Notes: a model not told the origin generated them from the letters alone. DNA of 50,611 bases from an uncultured Halieaceae bacterium (GCA_913057135.1 CAJXNM010000021.1:1-50611); one strand, 5' to 3'; shown: positions 33,909 through 44,256, counted from the first letter of the stretch. Made by a program: numbers and translations.

Positions 33909-34834
33909 AGACTCTGGTCATTGCTGAGCACGATAATGCCAGCCTCAAACCTGCAACGTTGAATGCCGTTGCCGCTGCGTCGGCGTTGGGTGGTGACATC
34001 GACATTTTGGTCGCTGGTGGTGACTGTGCAGCTGCTGCCGAAGCGGCCGCCAAGATTCCTGGTGTGACCAATGTTCTGGTGGCCGACAACGCCGCTTACG
34101 CCCATCAACTGGCCGAGAACGTGGCACTGCTGGCCGCCGAAGTGGCCGCTGCTTACGATAATGTGCTCGCGGCTGCGACGGCCGGGGGCAAGAATTTGAT
34201 GCCCCGTGTGGCAGCGCTACTCGATGTGGCTCAGATCTCCGATATTATTTCTGTCGAGGGTCCAGACACGTTCAAGCGTCCCATTTATGCCGGTAACGTC
34301 ATTGCCACCGTGCAATCGCAAGACCCCAAAAAAGTGATCACGGTGCGCTCAACCGCGTTCGACGGCGTACCCGCCGAGGGCGGTAGCGCGAGCGTCACGG
34401 CCGTTGACGCGGTGCACGATGCGGGTGTCTCAACCTTTGTCGGGGAAGAAGTGGCGGAAAGTGATCGACCCGAACTCACCGCAGCCTCGGTGGTTATATC
34501 CGGCGGTCGTGGTATGCAGAACGGCGACAACTTCAAGTTGCTTGAGGGTATTGCCGACAAGCTCGGCGCCGCTATTGGTGCATCTCGAGCGGCGGTCGAT
34601 GCGGGATTTGTACCCAACGATTATCAGGTGGGTCAGACCGGTAAAATCGTGGCTCCCGATCTGTACATTGCGGTGGGCATTTCTGGCGCGATCCAGCACT
34701 TGGCAGGCATGAAAGACAGTAAAGTCATCGTGGCCATCAACAAGGACGAGGATGCGCCCATCTTCCAGGTAGCGGATTATGGTTTGGTCGCCGATTTGTT
34801 TGCGGCGTTGCCCGAACTGGAAGCTGCTATTTAA
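33905..34834 (+). CDS. etfA: Electron-transfer flavoprotein, alpha subunit
   Basis: EtfA carries most of the FAD-binding site of ETF. The 309 residues have the N-terminal adenine-nucleotide-like fold ([20 protein letters not shown]) and the FAD domain with [50 protein letters not shown] and [19 protein letters not shown] (each a separate segment), ending [16 protein letters not shown] strong terminator lies just downstream, so etfBA is a two-gene operon. Confidence 0.96.
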   Translation: MKTLVIAEHDNASLKPATLNAVAAASALGGDIDILVAGGDCAAAAEAAAKIPGVTNVLVADNAAYAHQLAENVALLAAEVAAAYDNVLAAATAGGKNLMPRVAALLDVAQISDIISVEGPDTFKRPIYAGNVIATVQSQDPKKVITVRSTAFDGVPAEGGSASVTAVDAVHDAGVSTFVGEEVAESDRPELTAASVVISGGRGMQNGDNFKLLEGIADKLGAAIGASRAAVDAGFVPNDYQVGQTGKIVAPDLYIAVGISGAIQHLAGMKDSKVIVAINKDEDAPIFQVADYGLVADLFAALPELEAAI

Positions 34835-34875
34835 AGCATGTAAGTCGGTAGTCGCCGAATCAGGCGATCGAGAGA

Positions 34876-34906
34876 GCCTCCGCAGCAGACGTGCGGGGGC
34901 TTTTTT
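34876..34906 (+). terminator. Rho-independent terminator after etfA
   Basis: GCCTCCGCA (34876-34884) pairs with TGCGGGGGC (34892-34900, one T-G wobble) around GCAGACG, followed by six Ts. Confidence 0.85.
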
Positions 34907-35044
34907 ATTGCCTGAGCAGGCAACAAGCCGAGGGCCACAACATACCGCGCGTTCGGCCATTACTTTTTCGTCTTTCCCTGGTTTTCACACTATTTTTGTG
35001 GCATATTAAATAAGTGTTTCGACCCCTGTATGAAGGAGTGCGTG

Positions 35045-37750
35045 ATGGCCTCGCATTGGTATCGTCTCACTGGCGAAGAGGTGCTGGTTGCTCTCGATTC
35101 ATCGCCTCATGGTTTATGCGACAAAGAAGCAAGTCGCCGTTTGGGAGAATGCGGCCCCAACGAGATCGCTTTTGCTAAGACGCCCTCTTGGGTGCGCTTC
35201 CTTCGGCAATTTCACGATCCAATGGTATACGTCTTACTAGCGACAGCGCTTGTTACTTCAGTACTGACTGTCTACGGCGAACCCATGCTACCGGATACGC
35301 TCGTCATTATGGGCGTCGTGTTACTCAATGCTGTCCTAGGTTTTTTTCAGGAGGGTAAGGCGGAAGGGGCGTTGGAAGCGCTACGTGCGCTAATGGTTCC
35401 CGAATGTTTAGTCGAGCGCGATGGCATTCAGCGGCACTTACCTTCTCGAGAACTGGTGCCGGGGGATATCGTCATCCTGGAGGGCGGCGATAAAATACCC
35501 GCGGATATTCGTTTCTTGCAATTGCACAATCTACATGTTGATGAATCGTCGCTCACCGGCGAGTCGGTTCCCGTGGCCAAAACCTGTGACGTTATTTGCC
35601 AGGATAATTTGGTGCCTGGGGATCAAAAGAACATGGGGTTTTCTGGTACTTACGTTACCCGTGGAACTGCCCGAGCGGTGGTGACTGGCACTGGCCAAAA
35701 CACCTTGTTTGGGCACATCGCTGATTTGGTCCAGAGTGCCGACAGTAAACTGTCACCTCTGCAAACAAAACTTAAAACCTTTGTTCACGTCCTTATTGTT
35801 GCGATTTTAATCGTTGGTACAGCAAATTTTGCCTATGGGATTTATTTGGGTTACGCCGTGCCATACAGCTTCTTGGGCGCGGTATCGCTGGTCGTGGCGG
35901 CAATTCCCGAGATGCTACCGGCCCTTGTGACCTCGATCCTGGCATTGTCCGCAACCCTAATGGCGGCACGTAAAGCGCTGGTGCGTCATCTTCCTGCCGC
36001 CGAAACCTTGGGGGCGACCTCCGTGATTTGCTCTGACAAAACGGGCACCCTCACAGAAAATCGAATGTCGGTCACTCGCCTTTGGGCAGGTCTTCGTATG
36101 ATCGATCTCTCTGGCGCGGGTACCGCTTTGAGTGGCAAGTTTAGCGCTGATGGAGTAAGTATTGATGCCGAACAAGATGAGTCTCTACATCGGCTGTTAA
36201 GCTGTGGATTCCACTGCAACAATGCGAAAATCTCCTCGGAGAGCCATGCAGGTGATCCGACAGAGCTAGCACTTAAAATCGCGGGCTTAAAGGGCAATCT
36301 CGACCCAGAGAGCGCCAGTCGATTGGTCGAGATCCCATTCGAGTCAGTCACCAAATACATGGCGGTACTGATTGATGATGGTCATCGCTATATCTATGTC
36401 AAAGGCGCGCCTGAGGTCGTTGGGGGCATGTGTAGCGCTATGATTGATGCCACTGGTAATGAAGTGGCTTACGATAAAGAGCGGGTCCAGCAAGCGGCCC
36501 ATGCATTCGCTTCGTCCGCTCTTCGCACGCTGGGATTTGCCGTAAAGCGGGTTGATGACTCAGTCGTTGATTTGACCCACGCTGATCTGACTAACCTGAC
36601 ATTTGTTGGCTTACAAGGGCTTATTGATCCACCCAAGCAGTCGGCGATTGAGGCGGTTGCCCTGTGCCAACGAGCGGGAATTCGTACCATTATGATTACC
36701 GGGGATCATCCGGGTACAGCACAGGCAGTGGGGCTTCAGCTCGGGATTGCCAGCGACGCAGTTGTAACGGGCGCAGAACTTAACGCTATGTCTTCCAATG
36801 ACCTCACGGAGGCAGTGTCGCGTGTGTCGGTGTTTGCTCGAGTCTCGCCTGAACACAAAAAGCAAATTGCCGAGGTACTGCAGACCCAAGGGCATGTAGT
36901 GGCGATGACCGGAGATGGAATCAACGACGCTCCGGCTCTGAAGCAGGCTGATATAGGGGTTGCTATGGGAATTGCCGGCACCGAGGTCGCCAAAGAGGCT
37001 GCCGATATGGTGTTGGCGGATGACAACTTTGCAACGATCGTTGATGCTGTAGAGGAGGGTCGCCACGCTTGGAATAACCTGCAGAAAGCTATTCTCTACA
37101 CACTGCCAACCAATGCAGCCCAAGCGATATTGATTATGGGAGCCATCCTGCTCGCGGCGTTTGTTCCGCTGTTTCAGGAGCGATTTGTTCTAGAGCCGGT
37201 GCAAATTCTCTGGATTAACCTATTAGATTCTTTCTTACTGACTATGCCGCTAATGATGGAACGCAAAGAACAGGGATTGCTTGATGCGCCCCCGCGGCCT
37301 TCCGATGTGAAAATCATTAATTCGCTGTTTGTACAGCGGGTGATCATCATGGGCCTGGCTATCGCTGCCCCGACTTTTTTAATGTACTTCTACTTGGCGT
37401 CTCCTGCCATCATCGTCGGTGAACCTGTCAACGAAGAATTACTAACACAGGCGCAAACGGCCGCATTTTGGGGCATTCTTATGGCTCATTTTGGCTACGC
37501 CGTATCAGCACGCTCAATTGACCGCTCGGTTTTTTCTTTCAACCCAATCAGTAACCCTTGGCTACTGGGCGGTATTGCGCTCAGCTTATTGATTCGCTTA
37601 ATACCCACGGCGGTTCCTGAGGCAGCAAGTTTATTTCGGACGGCACCCTTTCCCAGTCACTGGTGGCCGATGATTTTGGCGTGCTTCCTGCCGAGTCTAT
37701 TTGTCATTGAGGTGGATAAATTGCTGCGTGCTCGGTTTGCCAGCGCCTAG
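35045..37750 (+). CDS. Cation-translocating P-type ATPase, P2-like, ion unknown
   Basis: This is an ion pump of the inner membrane driven by ATP through an aspartyl-phosphate. I start it at ATG 35045 behind AAGGAG (901 aa); the ATG at 35030 overlaps that ribosome site. Parts seen: cation-ATPase N domain, actuator TGES (171-174), phosphorylated Asp331 in CSDKTGTLTENRM, nucleotide loop KGAPE, hinge GDGINDAPALKQADIG, and about ten membrane segments including the long C-terminal bundle. Membrane segment 4 reads AAIPEMLPALVTS, where Ca2+ pumps have PEGLP. Segment 6 reads WINLLDSFLLTMPLM instead of the usual NL.TD..PA. The transported ion therefore cannot be named. Confidence 0.88.
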   Translation: MASHWYRLTGEEVLVALDSSPHGLCDKEASRRLGECGPNEIAFAKTPSWVRFLRQFHDPMVYVLLATALVTSVLTVYGEPMLPDTLVIMGVVLLNAVLGFFQEGKAEGALEALRALMVPECLVERDGIQRHLPSRELVPGDIVILEGGDKIPADIRFLQLHNLHVDESSLTGESVPVAKTCDVICQDNLVPGDQKNMGFSGTYVTRGTARAVVTGTGQNTLFGHIADLVQSADSKLSPLQTKLKTFVHVLIVAILIVGTANFAYGIYLGYAVPYSFLGAVSLVVAAIPEMLPALVTSILALSATLMAARKALVRHLPAAETLGATSVICSDKTGTLTENRMSVTRLWAGLRMIDLSGAGTALSGKFSADGVSIDAEQDESLHRLLSCGFHCNNAKISSESHAGDPTELALKIAGLKGNLDPESASRLVEIPFESVTKYMAVLIDDGHRYIYVKGAPEVVGGMCSAMIDATGNEVAYDKERVQQAAHAFASSALRTLGFAVKRVDDSVVDLTHADLTNLTFVGLQGLIDPPKQSAIEAVALCQRAGIRTIMITGDHPGTAQAVGLQLGIASDAVVTGAELNAMSSNDLTEAVSRVSVFARVSPEHKKQIAEVLQTQGHVVAMTGDGINDAPALKQADIGVAMGIAGTEVAKEAADMVLADDNFATIVDAVEEGRHAWNNLQKAILYTLPTNAAQAILIMGAILLAAFVPLFQERFVLEPVQILWINLLDSFLLTMPLMMERKEQGLLDAPPRPSDVKIINSLFVQRVIIMGLAIAAPTFLMYFYLASPAIIVGEPVNEELLTQAQTAAFWGILMAHFGYAVSARSIDRSVFSFNPISNPWLLGGIALSLLIRLIPTAVPEAASLFRTAPFPSHWWPMILACFLPSLFVIEVDKLLRARFASA

Positions 37751-37763
37751 TTTTCTCTCATCA

Positions 37764-40700
37764 CTAGTTTTTGAACTCAATAAGTAAGTCTTTGGCATCA
37801 ATCTGCGCACCAGGCTGCACGTGCACGGCGGCAATGATGCCGTCCTGCTCGGCTCGAATCGAGGTCTCCATTTTCATGGCCTCAATAGTCACAAGCACAT
37901 CACCCTCTTTAACCTGGGCGCCTGCCGATACCGCAATGGAGACCACGGCACCGGGCATGGGCGACCCCACTTGATGACGGTTATTGGGGTCGGCTTTGGG
38001 TAGTTTTGTGATGGTGGCTGTGACACTGCGATCGGGAACTCGAACGACCCGGGGTTGACCATTGATTTCAAAGAACACTTTCACCATGCCCTCATCGTTG
38101 GCCTCCGAGGTGGCCAAACAGCGAATTTCAAGGGTTTTACCCGGGTCAATCTCAACCGAAATTTCGTCTCCCGAGGCCATTCCATAGAAAAACACTGGTG
38201 TCGGCAGCGTGCGCACGGGACCGTATTCTTCGTTGCGAGTGCGGTAATCGGTAAATACTTTGGGGTACATCAAGTAGCCGTATAAGTCTTCATCATCAAC
38301 CTCGACCCCGCCGAGTGCCGTCGAGGCTTCAAGCCTTGACGCCTCCAAGTCGACAGCTGCCGCATGCAGTCCGGGTCGCTCGGTGAACGGTGTCTCATCT
38401 TTAAGGATTTTACGTTGGATGTCCGTCGGCCAGCCCCCAGGGGGTTGTCCGAGATTACCCCGCATCATGTCGACCGCACTGTCGGGCCATGCCACATCCA
38501 CCGAGGGGTCGGCTAACTGCGCTTTGGTCAGGCCCTGAGAGACCATCATGAGCGCGGTGTCGCCGACGACCTTGGAGGAGGGGGTCACTTTCACGATATC
38601 CCCGAACAGCTGGTTGACATCGGCATAGGCCTGGGCCACTTCGTGCCAGCGCTCATTCAGGCCCATGGAGTTCGCCTGGGCTTTCAGGTTGGTAAATTGT
38701 CCTCCGGGCATTTCGTGCAGATATACTTCAGATGCGGGGGATTGGAGCCCCGATTCAAAGGCGGCGTATTGCTCACGCACCGCTTCCCAGTAGTTTGAGA
38801 TTTCACGAATGGCGCCAATATCCAAGCCAGTATCCCGCTGGGTATTGGCAAGGGCCTCGACTAAGGACCCCAAGGTGGGTTGCGAGGTATTCCCTGATAG
38901 GGCATCCATGGCGGCATCAATGGCGCTAACCCCGACCTCGGCGGCCACCAAACAGGTGGCGATAGATGCGCCGCTGGTGTCGTGTGTGTGGAAATGAATG
39001 GGCAGACCCACTTCCTCCTTGAGTGCTGTGAACAAGGGGCGAGCGGCGGACGCTTTCAACAAGCCTGCCATGTCTTTGACGCCAATAATATGAGCGCCCG
39101 CATCCCGCAATTGCTTGGCCATATCGACGTAATACTTGAGGGAATATTTCGCGCGGTTGGGATTCAAGATATCGCCGGTGTAGCAGATGGTGCCCTCGCA
39201 TACCTTGTCAATCTCCAGCACGGCATCCATGGCAACGCGCATGTTCTCGACCCAGTTCAAACTGTCAAAGACCCTGAACAGATCGACGCCGGTCTCTGCC
39301 GCCTGCTTAACAAAGCCCTTTATGACGTTATCGGGGTAATTGGTATAGCCCACCCCATTGGCACCCCTAAGTAACATTTGCAGCATGATATTGGGCACGC
39401 CGGCGCGGATATCGCGCAGGCGTTGCCACGGGCACTCTTGAAGAAACCGGTAGGCAACATCAAAGGTCGCGCCACCCCAGCACTCCAGCGATAGCAACTG
39501 AGGTAGGTTCGCCGCGTAGGCAGGTGCCACTCGAATCATATCGATGGAACGCATACGTGTGGCCAGCAGCGATTGGTGTGCATCGCGCATGGTGGTGTCG
39601 GTTAATAGAACGCGCTGTTGTGATGCCATCCAATCCGCGAGTGCCTTCGGGCCTTGCTCATCGAGGATTTGCTTGCTGCCGGGGCTGATAGACACGCTGT
39701 GATGCGCTGGCACTTTGGGCAGGCGCCGTTGGCTTTTGGCAGTGGGTCCATAGAGGTGTGCGAGTTCTCGGGTTTCAGGGTGTCCGTTGACATTAATATC
39801 GGCGATATAGCGCAGAATTTTAGAACCACGATCGGCCTGTTGCTTGAAGTGGAATAAATCGGGGGTGGTGTCGATAAATTTGGTGGTGTACTCCCCTTGC
39901 AGGAACGTGGGGTGCTTCAGCAGGTTTTGTACAAATGCAATGTTGGTACTGACACCGCGAATACGAAATTCCCTCAGCGCCCGATCCATGCGTGCAATGG
40001 CACCCGATTCTGTACGTGCCCAAGCGGTGACTTTTTCCAACAGTGAATCGTAGTAGCGGGTGATCACCGCCCCTGAATAGGCGGTACCCCCATCCAATCG
40101 AATACCCATCCCCGTTGCGCCGCGATAGGCGGTGATGCGCCCATAGTCGGGAATGAATTCATTGAGTGGGTCTTCGGTGGTAATGCGACACTGAATGGCG
40201 TGGCCGTCCAGTTGAATGTCCTCTTGTCGCTCAACACCAGTGGCCTCCGCCAAGGTTTTGCCTTCAGCGATAAGAATCTGAGCGCGCACAATATCGACGC
40301 CGGTCACCTCTTCGGTGACGGTATGCTCAACTTGTACCCGCGGGTTAACTTCAATGAAGTAGAACTCGTCGGTATCCATGTCCATCAGGAATTCGACGGT
40401 ACCGGCACACTCGTAGTCGACCTGGCTCGCTATACGGCGACCTAAGTCCGCTAAATGCTCCCGTTGCCTTTGGCTTAAATAGGGCGCGGGCGCACGCTCG
40501 ACAACTTTTTGATTGCGGCGCTGTACAGAACAATCGCGCTCCCAAAGATGGTAGATGCTCCCATATTTATCACCCAGAATTTGGACTTCAACGTGGCGCG
40601 CCCGCAGCACCATCTTTTCAAGGTAACCCTCGCCATTGCCAAAGGCTGCTTCGGCTTCCCGCCGTCCCTCGCGTACTTTTGATTCAAGCTCATCGGGTTT

Positions 40701-41249
40701 CAGAATAGGGCGCATGCCGCGGCCGCCACCTCCCCAGGAGGCTTTCAGCATTAGCGGGTAGCCGATGGCCTCGGCCTGTTCAGCAAGACCGGTCATCGTG
40801 TCGTCGATAACATCGGTGGCTGGAATAACGGGCACACCCGCTTGAATGGCTATTTGACGGGCCGAGGCTTTATCACCGAGGGCGCGCATAGTGGCCGCAC
40901 TGGGACCGATAAACGCAATACCGTTCGCGCTACAGGCTTCGACAAGGGCGGGGTTTTCACTCAGCAGGCCATAACCAGGGTGCAGCGCATCACAGCCGGT
41001 CGCTAGGGCCACTCGCAGCATTTCATCAATGGAGAGATAAGCCCCGACGGGTCCAAGGCCCTCACCAATCAGGTAGGCCTCATCGGCTTTAAATCGGTGC
41101 AGGCTAAGCTTGTCCTCTTCCGCGTACACCGCAACGGTCTTTTTGCCCAGTTCAGTAGCTGCCCGCATGATGCGAATGGCAATCTCCGAGCGATTGGCGA
41201 CTAGGATTTTGTTGAACTCAGCGGGCTTTGGTGCGGTGGTTTGAGTCAT
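37764..41249 (-). CDS. pyc: Pyruvate carboxylase, single-chain
   Basis: The enzyme makes oxaloacetate from pyruvate, bicarbonate and ATP. I start it at ATG 41249 behind GGAG (1161 aa); the frame is open 23 codons further upstream without a ribosome site. Order of parts: biotin carboxylase (NKILVANRSEIAIRIMRA at the start, HPGYGLLSENP, SWGGGGRGMR, CSVQRRNQKV), carboxyltransferase (about 535-810; LLTDTTMRDAHQSLLATRMR, SLECWGGATFDVA), a linker/tetramer domain, and the biotinyl domain with EAMKMETS (biotin on Lys1126). This is the one-polypeptide form, whereas many gammaproteobacteria have the two-subunit form or phosphoenolpyruvate carboxylase only. The hydratase gene lies 47 bases upstream in the same direction. 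Confidence 0.94.
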   Translation of the reverse strand: MTQTTAPKPAEFNKILVANRSEIAIRIMRAATELGKKTVAVYAEEDKLSLHRFKADEAYLIGEGLGPVGAYLSIDEMLRVALATGCDALHPGYGLLSENPALVEACSANGIAFIGPSAATMRALGDKASARQIAIQAGVPVIPATDVIDDTMTGLAEQAEAIGYPLMLKASWGGGGRGMRPILKPDELESKVREGRREAEAAFGNGEGYLEKMVLRARHVEVQILGDKYGSIYHLWERDCSVQRRNQKVVERAPAPYLSQRQREHLADLGRRIASQVDYECAGTVEFLMDMDTDEFYFIEVNPRVQVEHTVTEEVTGVDIVRAQILIAEGKTLAEATGVERQEDIQLDGHAIQCRITTEDPLNEFIPDYGRITAYRGATGMGIRLDGGTAYSGAVITRYYDSLLEKVTAWARTESGAIARMDRALREFRIRGVSTNIAFVQNLLKHPTFLQGEYTTKFIDTTPDLFHFKQQADRGSKILRYIADINVNGHPETRELAHLYGPTAKSQRRLPKVPAHHSVSISPGSKQILDEQGPKALADWMASQQRVLLTDTTMRDAHQSLLATRMRSIDMIRVAPAYAANLPQLLSLECWGGATFDVAYRFLQECPWQRLRDIRAGVPNIMLQMLLRGANGVGYTNYPDNVIKGFVKQAAETGVDLFRVFDSLNWVENMRVAMDAVLEIDKVCEGTICYTGDILNPNRAKYSLKYYVDMAKQLRDAGAHIIGVKDMAGLLKASAARPLFTALKEEVGLPIHFHTHDTSGASIATCLVAAEVGVSAIDAAMDALSGNTSQPTLGSLVEALANTQRDTGLDIGAIREISNYWEAVREQYAAFESGLQSPASEVYLHEMPGGQFTNLKAQANSMGLNERWHEVAQAYADVNQLFGDIVKVTPSSKVVGDTALMMVSQGLTKAQLADPSVDVAWPDSAVDMMRGNLGQPPGGWPTDIQRKILKDETPFTERPGLHAAAVDLEASRLEASTALGGVEVDDEDLYGYLMYPKVFTDYRTRNEEYGPVRTLPTPVFFYGMASGDEISVEIDPGKTLEIRCLATSEANDEGMVKVFFEINGQPRVVRVPDRSVTATITKLPKADPNNRHQVGSPMPGAVVSIAVSAGAQVKEGDVLVTIEAMKMETSIRAEQDGIIAAVHVQPGAQIDAKDLLIEFKN

Positions 41250-41296
41250 AAGCCGATCTCCAGTTGTTTTAGGGGCTGGTGAACGGCATACCCCGA

Positions 41297-42079
41297 TTAA
41301 GTGAAATTCACACAACATTCACCGATGCCGGTGACGTGGACTGTCATCACATCGCCTGGCTTGACAGGCTCCAAGGGAACGAGACTACCCGACAGCACGA
41401 CGTCTCCAGCGGTCAAACCAATACCATAATGCCCCAGTGTGTTGGCAAGCCAAGTCACACAATTGATGGGGTTCCCCATGGCCGCGTGTCCTCTGCCAGT
41501 CGATATAACCGACCCATTTTTTGACACTATCATTTCACAGTTGGCTAAATCGAATTTTTTGGGGTCGACGGCAGCCGCCTCGTTGATCGTGAACAAGCCA
41601 CAAGATGCATTGTCAGCCACTGTATCCTGTATTTTTATTTTCCAATCATCGATTCGAGAATCGACGACCTCAAAGCAGGGAACCACAGCCTCTGTGGCGG
41701 CCAACACATCGTCGTTAGTCACGCCCGGGCCCATCAGGTTTTGTTTTAGGATAAACGCCAGCTCTCCTTCGGCCCGTGGTTGTATCAGTAATTTTGATAT
41801 GGGCATGTTGCCATCGTGACGCATGGCATCGGTCATGAATCCGAAATCGGGCTGTCGGACGTTCAGCATACTCATGACCGCTTCGCTAGTGACGCCAATT
41901 TTTTTACCGATGATGCGCTCGCCTTCCGATAAGCGCCGCTGCAACAGATGCAGCGATATGCGATAAGCATCGTCGATGGTGATATTCGGATAGTTATCCG
42001 TAAGCGGCGCTTGCGTCTTGCGGGTGCGTAAGGATTCGAATAGCGAGTCCCCTAGTTGTGCTATCAGTTCGTCATTCAT
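41297..42079 (-). CDS. 2-oxopent-4-enoate hydratase (DmpE/TesE/MhpD family)
   Basis: This enzyme hydrates 2-oxopent-4-enoate or a close homologue to 4-hydroxy-2-oxo acid, the step before the aldolase and acetaldehyde dehydrogenase encoded just across the divergent gap. The 260 residues match the fumarylacetoacetase-fold hydratase family: DAYRISLHLLQRRL, GKKIGVTS, QPDFGFMTDAM, PRAEGELAFILK with metal-binding glutamates, PCFEVVDSRIDDW and GNPINCVTWLANTL. Start ATG 42079. The chain length of the natural substrate (five carbons or a longer steroid-derived one) cannot be told from sequence alone. Confidence 0.9.
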   Translation of the reverse strand: MNDELIAQLGDSLFESLRTRKTQAPLTDNYPNITIDDAYRISLHLLQRRLSEGERIIGKKIGVTSEAVMSMLNVRQPDFGFMTDAMRHDGNMPISKLLIQPRAEGELAFILKQNLMGPGVTNDDVLAATEAVVPCFEVVDSRIDDWKIKIQDTVADNASCGLFTINEAAAVDPKKFDLANCEMIVSKNGSVISTGRGHAAMGNPINCVTWLANTLGHYGIGLTAGDVVLSGSLVPLEPVKPGDVMTVHVTGIGECCVNFT

Positions 42080-42193
42080 GGGTTTGATCTCTTGTCATTC
42101 GGGATATCAAGGTAGCGCTAACTACGATAAGAGTGCAGATGGGGCTGCGCTTACTCCGTTTGGAGGGTTTATCTGGGGCGATACCTGATAGGT

Positions 42194-42203
42194 TACCGCG
42201 GTA
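42194..42203. promoter_or_regulatory. Palindrome in the divergent hydratase/dehydrogenase promoter region
   Basis: TACCGCGGTA is a perfect 10-base palindrome 56 bases before the dehydrogenase start, in the 179-bp gap from which both gene sets are read outward. It is a candidate operator, but no regulator gene is next to it. Confidence 0.3.
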
Positions 42204-42258
42204 GACTTGGGCTATGGGTACGGTTCTTAAAACTTTTGTGTAATAGAGGCCATGAGCT

Positions 42259-43164
42259 GTGAATAAAATCAAGTGTGCGCTAATAGGGTCTGGGAATATT
42301 GGAACAGACCTGCTTTATAAGGTGTTGCGTAGCGATGTGCTCGAGCCCGTTTGGATGGTGGGTATTGATGCGGACTCTGAGGGCTTGGCGCGGGCTCGTG
42401 ATCTTGGCGTCAAGACCACTCATGAAGGCGTCGATGGCGTGCTACCGCATTTGGCGGCGGACGGAGTGCAGATTGCCTTCGATGCTACCTCCGCCTATGT
42501 CCATAAGGAAAACTCAGACAAGATGAATGCTCTCGGGGTATTCATGGTGGATTTGACGCCAGCTGCCATCGGCCCATTGTGTGTTCCGCCGGTCAATCTC
42601 GACAGTCTCGCTGAAACAATGAACGTCAATATGATCTCGTGTGCTGGCCAAGCCACTATTCCCATTGTTTACGGCGTCAGTCGCGTTCAAGGGGTCGATT
42701 ATGCGGAAATCATCGCCAGTCTCGCATCGAAGTCGATTGGGGCTGGTACACGTGCCAACCTCGATGAATTCACCTACACGACGTCAAACGCTGTCTGCCA
42801 AATCGGTGGTGCTAAGAAGGGCAAAGCCCTGTGCATCATCAATCCTGCGGAGCCTGCCATGATCATGCGCAATACGATTTACTGCATGACAGAGCATGAG
42901 CCTGATCAGGAGAAAATCACTGAATCACTTATGGATATGATTGAAAAGGTGCAGAGATACGTGCCGGGCTATCGACTTGTAAATGGTCCCGTCTTTGAGG
43001 GCAACAAGGTGGCTGTGTTCATGGAGGTGGCTGGTCTCGGGGATTATCTGCCGACCTATGCGGGTAATCTCGACATCATGACTGCAGCGGCGTGTCGTAC
43101 TGCGGAAATGTATGCAGAAAAAATCCTGAGGGGCGAAATGCAATTAGTCGCGGAGGCGTCATGA
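42259..43164 (+). CDS. Acetaldehyde dehydrogenase, acylating (DmpF/TesF family)
   Basis: It oxidises acetaldehyde (or propanal) with NAD+ and CoA to the acyl-CoA, taking the toxic aldehyde through a channel from its aldolase partner. The 301 residues start with the nucleotide fold ([18 protein letters not shown]) and carry the catalytic cysteine at 128 in [12 protein letters not shown]. Other family marks are [13 protein letters not shown] and [16 protein letters not shown]. Start GTG 42259. The stop overlaps the aldolase ATG by four bases, as expected for an obligate complex. Confidence 0.94.
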   Translation: MNKIKCALIGSGNIGTDLLYKVLRSDVLEPVWMVGIDADSEGLARARDLGVKTTHEGVDGVLPHLAADGVQIAFDATSAYVHKENSDKMNALGVFMVDLTPAAIGPLCVPPVNLDSLAETMNVNMISCAGQATIPIVYGVSRVQGVDYAEIIASLASKSIGAGTRANLDEFTYTTSNAVCQIGGAKKGKALCIINPAEPAMIMRNTIYCMTEHEPDQEKITESLMDMIEKVQRYVPGYRLVNGPVFEGNKVAVFMEVAGLGDYLPTYAGNLDIMTAAACRTAEMYAEKILRGEMQLVAEAS

Positions 43165-44201
43165 CCAATTCAGATCTAGCGGGACGAAAAGTTCTTGTCC
43201 ACGACATGTGTTTGCGCGATGGCATGCATGCCAAAAAAGAGCAGATTACGACCGAGCAAATGCGTGCCTTTGCACAAGCGATGGAAAATGCGGGCGTACC
43301 CATGATTCAGGTTACCCATGGCGCAGGGTTGGGCGGCAATTCTTTGCAACACGGTTTTGCTCTTCACAGTAATGAAGAGTACTGGGATGCGGTTGCTCCC
43401 GTTCTTTACAACACCGTCATGTCGGTCCTGTTAATACCGGGACTGGGTACCATGAATGAACTGCGTGTGGCCTACGATCACGGTGCGCGTAGTGTCCACG
43501 TGGCCACCCATAGCACCGAAGCAGACACCTCTCCTCAGCATATTGCTTGTGGCCGTGAGTTGGGTATGGATACCTCGGGCTTTTTGATGATGGCACATCT
43601 GAATACACCGTCTGGGCTGGCGACTGAGGCTAAAAAGATGGAGTCGTATGGTGCGCAAACGGTGTACGTTACCGATTCCGCGGGCTACATGTTGCCTGAA
43701 GATGTCACTCAGTATGTAACCGCCCTGCGCAACGAATTAGACGACAACACTGAAATTGGTTTCCACGGCCATAACAATCTTGGGATGGGTATCGCTAATT
43801 CCATTGCGGCAGTGCGTGCAGGGGCCAGTCGTATTGACTGCTCGGTAGCGGGCTTGGGCGCAGGTGCGGGCAACACGCCACTCGAAGCGTTTGTAGCGGT
43901 TTGTGACCGAATGGGTATCGAAACTGGTTGCGACATGTTCGCTCTGATGGATATGGCGGAAGATCTCGTATTCCCAATGATGGATCACATTGTTCGTATC
44001 GATCGCTCCTCGCTCACCCTAGGATACGCGGGTGTTTACTCGACCTTTTTACTACACGCTAATCGGCTGGGTGAGAAGTATGGTATCCCTCCGCGCGATA
44101 TCTTGATCGAGCTCGGTCGGAAAAAGATGATTGGTGGGCAGGAAGATATGATTGAGGACACCGCTCTGTCGATGCTTAAGGAGCGAGACTCGGCGGCTTA
44201 A
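43161..44201 (+). CDS. 4-hydroxy-2-oxovalerate aldolase (DmpG/TesG family)
   Basis: It splits 4-hydroxy-2-oxovalerate into pyruvate and acetaldehyde and is bound to the dehydrogenase. I start it at ATG 43161, overlapping the dehydrogenase stop; the frame is open further upstream inside that gene. The 346 residues form an HMGL-like TIM barrel with [15 protein letters not shown] (Arg19, Asp20, His23, metal and catalytic site), [14 protein letters not shown] and [20 protein letters not shown], then the communication domain that contacts the dehydrogenase. No ring-cleavage dioxygenase or hydrolase is nearby. Confidence 0.95.
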   Translation: MTNSDLAGRKVLVHDMCLRDGMHAKKEQITTEQMRAFAQAMENAGVPMIQVTHGAGLGGNSLQHGFALHSNEEYWDAVAPVLYNTVMSVLLIPGLGTMNELRVAYDHGARSVHVATHSTEADTSPQHIACGRELGMDTSGFLMMAHLNTPSGLATEAKKMESYGAQTVYVTDSAGYMLPEDVTQYVTALRNELDDNTEIGFHGHNNLGMGIANSIAAVRAGASRIDCSVAGLGAGAGNTPLEAFVAVCDRMGIETGCDMFALMDMAEDLVFPMMDHIVRIDRSSLTLGYAGVYSTFLLHANRLGEKYGIPPRDILIELGRKKMIGGQEDMIEDTALSMLKERDSAA

Positions 44202-44236
44202 TTGACGTCCGTTTACTGCGTGAGATTCGTCAAACT

Positions 44237-44256
44237 GGGTTAGCCATTGCTAGCCC
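44237..44256. terminator. Hairpin between convergent aldolase and ppx genes
   Basis: GGGTTAGC (44237-44244) pairs with GCTAGCCC (44249-44256, one wobble) around CATT. There is no T-run on either side, so it is at best a weak bidirectional stop. Confidence 0.3.

Noticed and set aside
35030-35044. Longer start of the P-type ATPase
   Set aside because: The first ATG overlaps the AAGGAG that serves ATG 35045.
41250-41318. 23-codon N-terminal extension of pyruvate carboxylase
   Set aside because: It has no ribosome site, would overlap the hydratase stop and precedes the conserved biotin carboxylase start; ATG 41249 has GGAG.
43092-43160. 23-codon N-terminal extension of the aldolase
   Set aside because: It lies inside the dehydrogenase gene; the ATGA overlap at 43161 is the expected coupling.
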